Assembly (NCBI GenBank): GCA_007118045.1
Contig: SKTG01000325.1
Location: 1-7,205 of the forward strand
Reading direction: 5' to 3'
Length of the DNA: 7,205 nt
DNA from: Nitriliruptoraceae bacterium
GTDB taxonomy: Bacteria; Actinomycetota; Nitriliruptoria; Nitriliruptorales; Nitriliruptoraceae
The translations under genes and the position numbers were made by a program. Every line of letters starts with the position of its first letter. Positions within the stretch are counted from its first letter, which is position 1. This document shows positions 5,113 through 7,205 of this stretch, in pieces. The notes under the pieces were generated by a model. That model was not told where the DNA came from. It did not search any database and worked only from the letters and a program-made list of their open reading frames with translations.

Positions 5113-7014
5113 ATGACACAGAACCCCGACGAGGGCGAGAAGGACGACGCGGGCCGCGGCGTCGGCGAGCCGGTCGGCAAGACCGCGCACGACGAGCGGC
5201 TCTCCACCCGGTCCTGGGACGCACGACCGTCGCGCCTGTCCGAGGAGGTCAGCCCGAACGTCGCGCTCGAGTGCGGCTGGGGACGGCTGATCTTCGGCCA
5301 GACCTACGCGGATCGTGACGAGCTGATCCGCGAGGTCGGTCGGGAGGAACCGGGCCGCCGCGACGTCTGCCTGTACGCGCCCGAAGCGCACGTTCTGGTG
5401 AGCAAGGCCCCGCAGGAGCTGTTCATCGACCCGAGCCACACCTACCGGCTGTGGTTGGACCAGCACCGTCCCGCAGGTCCCGTCAGCGGCCTCGTCGTAC
5501 GTGACCTGCGCGACCAGGCGGATGCCGACGCCGTGAACCGGATCTACACGGCAGCCGGCATGGTGACCGCCCCGAGCCGCATCCTGTGGGACAACCAGCG
5601 GACGGCGACCTTCGTCTACCTCGTCGCCGAGGACGCGGACACGGGCGAGGTCGTCGGGACCGTCACGGGCGTCGATCACGTGCGGGCGTTCAACGACCCG
5701 GAGCAGGGCACGAGCCTGTGGTGCCTGGCCGTCGACCCGCAGACCCGCCGCCCCGGGGTGGGACGGGCGCTCGTGCGGGCCCTGGCGGAGCGCTTCCAGG
5801 GGCGGGGCCGGGCCTACCTCGACCTCTCGGTGGTCCACGACAACCACCCCGCCATCGGGCTCTACGAACGGCTGGGTTTCGAGCGCGTGCCGGTCTACGC
5901 CCTCAAGCGCAAGAACCCGATCAACGAGCGTCTCTTCGCGGCGCAGCCCGCCGAGGGCATCGACGACCTCAATCCCTACGCCAGGATCCTGGCCGACGAG
6001 GCGCTGCGGCGCGGCGTGACGGTCACGGTGGTGGACGCCGAGTCCGGGCTGATGAAGCTGGCTCACGGTGGCCGCACGGTCCAGACCCGCGAGGCGCTCA
6101 GCGAGCTGACCACCGCGGTGGCGATGACCAAGTGCGACGACAAGCGGCTGACCCGACGCCTGCTGGCCGATGCGGGGCTGTCGGTGCCGCTCGGCCGCGT
6201 CGCCAGCCACGACCAGCAGGACCTGGAGTTCCTCCGTGAGCTCGGCGAGGTGGTGGTCAAGCCGGCCCGGGGTGAACAGGGCCAGGGCATCACCGTGGGG
6301 GTCCGGGCCGAGCACGAGCTCACGGACGCGGTGGCCCTGGCCGAGCGCTACTGCCCCGACGTGGTGCTCGAGGAACTGGTGTCCGGCGACGATCTGCGCA
6401 TCGTCGTGATCGACCACCGCGCCGTCGCGGCCTCCCTGCGCCTGCCCGCCACGATCACCGGGACGGGCGAGCACACCGTCGCCGAGCTCATCGCCGCGAC
6501 GTCACGCCGGCGCGCGGCCGCGACCGGTGGCGAGGCCAGCATCCCGATGGACGACCTGACCTCCAAGACCGTCCGGGACGCCGGCTACGAGTTCGACCAG
6601 GTCCTCGCGGAGGGCGTGCGGCTCCCCGTGCGTCGTACCGCCAACCTGCACACGGGCGGCACCCTCCACGACGTCACCGAGCAGCTGCACCCGGAGCTGG
6701 CGGCGGCGGCGGTCCGTGCCAGCGAGGTGCTCGACATCCCGGTCGTCGGCATGGACCTGTTGGTCACGGACGTCACCCTGCCCGAGCACGTGTTCATCGA
6801 GGCCAACGAACGGCCGGGGCTGGCCAACCACGAGCCGCAGCCGACCGCCGAGCGGTTCATGGACCTGCTGTTCCCGGCCACCCGCGCGCTGCCGCGGGGT
6901 TGGGAGCCCGGGGTGGTGGGCGCCGACCACCGGGCGGACGGCATGCCCGACGACCTGGCGACGGCCGACGAGGACCCAGGTGGCGACGAGGGGTCCTCCG
7001 ACGGAGCCGGCTGA
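5113..7014 (+). CDS. ngg: N-acetylglutaminylglutamine synthetase (GNAT + ATP-grasp fusion)
   Basis: This bifunctional cytoplasmic enzyme of 633 residues acetylates glutamine with acetyl-CoA and ligates a second glutamine with ATP. It thereby supplies the dipeptide that AsnO amidates. After a charged leader (1-45) comes the family block CGWGRLIFGQTY (54-65). The GNAT domain (about 125-270) carries SLWCLAVDP and the acetyl-CoA loop RRPGVG (212-217), then YLDLSVVHDN and LYERLGF. The ATP-grasp domain (about 310-590) carries VVKPARGEQGQG (Lys383, glycine-rich loop 387-392), GMDLLV with Asp548, and IEANERPGLANHEPQPTAERF with probable metal ligands Glu563 and Asn565. RRTANLHTGG is another family block. 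These match my recollection of TIGR03103. The last ~35 residues, after GWEPG, are rich in Asp, Glu and Gly and lie beyond the usual end, and the leader also seems longer than in proteobacterial relatives (usually around 580 residues). It is probably in one operon with asnO. Confidence 0.94.
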   Translation: MTQNPDEGEKDDAGRGVGEPVGKTAHDERLSTRSWDARPSRLSEEVSPNVALECGWGRLIFGQTYADRDELIREVGREEPGRRDVCLYAPEAHVLVSKAPQELFIDPSHTYRLWLDQHRPAGPVSGLVVRDLRDQADADAVNRIYTAAGMVTAPSRILWDNQRTATFVYLVAEDADTGEVVGTVTGVDHVRAFNDPEQGTSLWCLAVDPQTRRPGVGRALVRALAERFQGRGRAYLDLSVVHDNHPAIGLYERLGFERVPVYALKRKNPINERLFAAQPAEGIDDLNPYARILADEALRRGVTVTVVDAESGLMKLAHGGRTVQTREALSELTTAVAMTKCDDKRLTRRLLADAGLSVPLGRVASHDQQDLEFLRELGEVVVKPARGEQGQGITVGVRAEHELTDAVALAERYCPDVVLEELVSGDDLRIVVIDHRAVAASLRLPATITGTGEHTVAELIAATSRRRAAATGGEASIPMDDLTSKTVRDAGYEFDQVLAEGVRLPVRRTANLHTGGTLHDVTEQLHPELAAAAVRASEVLDIPVVGMDLLVTDVTLPEHVFIEANERPGLANHEPQPTAERFMDLLFPATRALPRGWEPGVVGADHRADGMPDDLATADEDPGGDEGSSDGAG

Positions 7015-7039
7015 CCCTCGGCCGGGTTCGTCCGTCGCC

Positions 7040-7064
7040 GGCCTCGAGCCCGGGTGCTCGGGCC
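7040..7064 (+). terminator. Terminator-like hairpin after ngg
   Basis: GGCC (7040-7043), a bulged T and CGAGC (7045-7049) pair with GCTCG (7056-7060) and GGCC (7061-7064) around a 6-nt loop. The structure lies 25 bp after the ngg stop and 19 bp beyond the minus-strand stop, so it could serve both convergent genes. A competing stem, GGCCGG (7020-7025) with CCGGCC (7038-7043), overlaps it. No T-tract is present. Confidence 0.5.
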
Positions 7065-7083
7065 GCGTGGCGCCAGATGGTGG

Positions 7084-7205
7084 TCAGCCGCCGCCGAGGA
7101 GCGCGTTCGGGAGCAGCGTCGCCAGGACGATCGCCAGCGCGAACGTGCCGGCGGCCAGCAGGCCGGCGCGACGGGCCGCGCCGGCGGCGCGTTCGCGCTC
7201 GACGA
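7084..7205 (-). CDS. C-terminal fragment of a probable membrane protein (5' end outside window)
   Basis: A minus-strand frame enters from the right edge and ends at TGA (plus 7084-7086), giving 39 full residues. A basic stretch (residues 3-12 of the fragment: RERAAGAARR) is followed by about 20 hydrophobic residues, AGLLAAGTFALAIVLATLLP, and a short NALLGGG end. This looks like a terminal transmembrane helix with positive residues on its cytoplasmic side, either a C-terminal anchor or the last helix of a larger protein. Alternate frames are also open in such GC-rich sequence, so the strand rests on the helix pattern and the clean stop. I recognise no family. It does not resemble the C-terminus of an M42 peptidase, the third gene of many NAGGN clusters. 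Confidence 0.5.
   Translation of the reverse strand, partial: VERERAAGAARRAGLLAAGTFALAIVLATLLPNALLGGG

Noticed and set aside
3129..5207. A 692-residue open frame on the minus strand opposite asnO
   Set aside because: It is longer than asnO itself but lies fully antisense to a gene with clear catalytic motifs. Its translation is a Val/Asp/Gly/His/Arg-rich string without domains, as expected for a mirror frame in GC-rich coding DNA.
4918..6474. A 518-residue open frame on the minus strand opposite ngg
   Set aside because: It is an antisense shadow of the well-supported ngg gene with biased composition. It also runs across the asnO-ngg spacer.
1..7205. CRISPR array, insertion sequence, prophage or attachment site
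   Set aside because: I saw no spaced identical repeats, transposase or integrase motifs, or terminal inverted repeats. Gene order and codon use are uniform across the window.

Overview
The window is very GC-rich. Almost every third codon position is G or C, and long open shadow frames lie opposite the real genes. With the GTG start, the AGGAG/GGAG-type ribosome sites and the protein sequences, this points to a high-GC actinobacterium or similar lineage. A halotolerant or alkaliphilic actinobacterium would suit the osmolyte genes, but that is an inference and the sequence does not prove the taxon.

Layout, left to right: (1) the 3' end of an unidentified plus-strand gene (2-169), followed by a strong 11-bp hairpin; (2) a convergent intergenic stretch with several overlapping inverted repeats; (3) glpD on the minus strand (371-2068), a complete FAD-dependent glycerol-3-phosphate dehydrogenase; (4) a 203-bp divergent intergenic region; (5) an alpha/beta hydrolase of unknown substrate (2272-3039, plus) with a terminator-like hairpin behind it; (6) two co-directional genes, asnO (3174-4997) and ngg (5113-7014), that together make the dipeptide osmolyte N-acetylglutaminylglutamine amide (NAGGN); (7) a hairpin and then the 3' end of a minus-strand gene (7084 to the window edge) that encodes a C-terminal hydrophobic helix.

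The biological centre is the asnO-ngg pair. From what is known of the families, the GNAT domain of Ngg acetylates glutamine and its ATP-grasp domain joins a second glutamine. AsnO then uses glutamine as ammonia donor and ATP to amidate the terminal carboxylate. The product is a neutral compatible solute made under osmotic stress. The system has been described (in Sinorhizobium meliloti and Pseudomonas), so it is not new. The points worth noting here are its apparent actinobacterial setting, the absence from this window of the M42-family peptidase gene that often accompanies the pair, an altered residue in the glutamine pocket of AsnO, and tails on Ngg. glpD and the hydrolase look like independent housekeeping or catabolic genes with no visible functional tie to the osmolyte pair.
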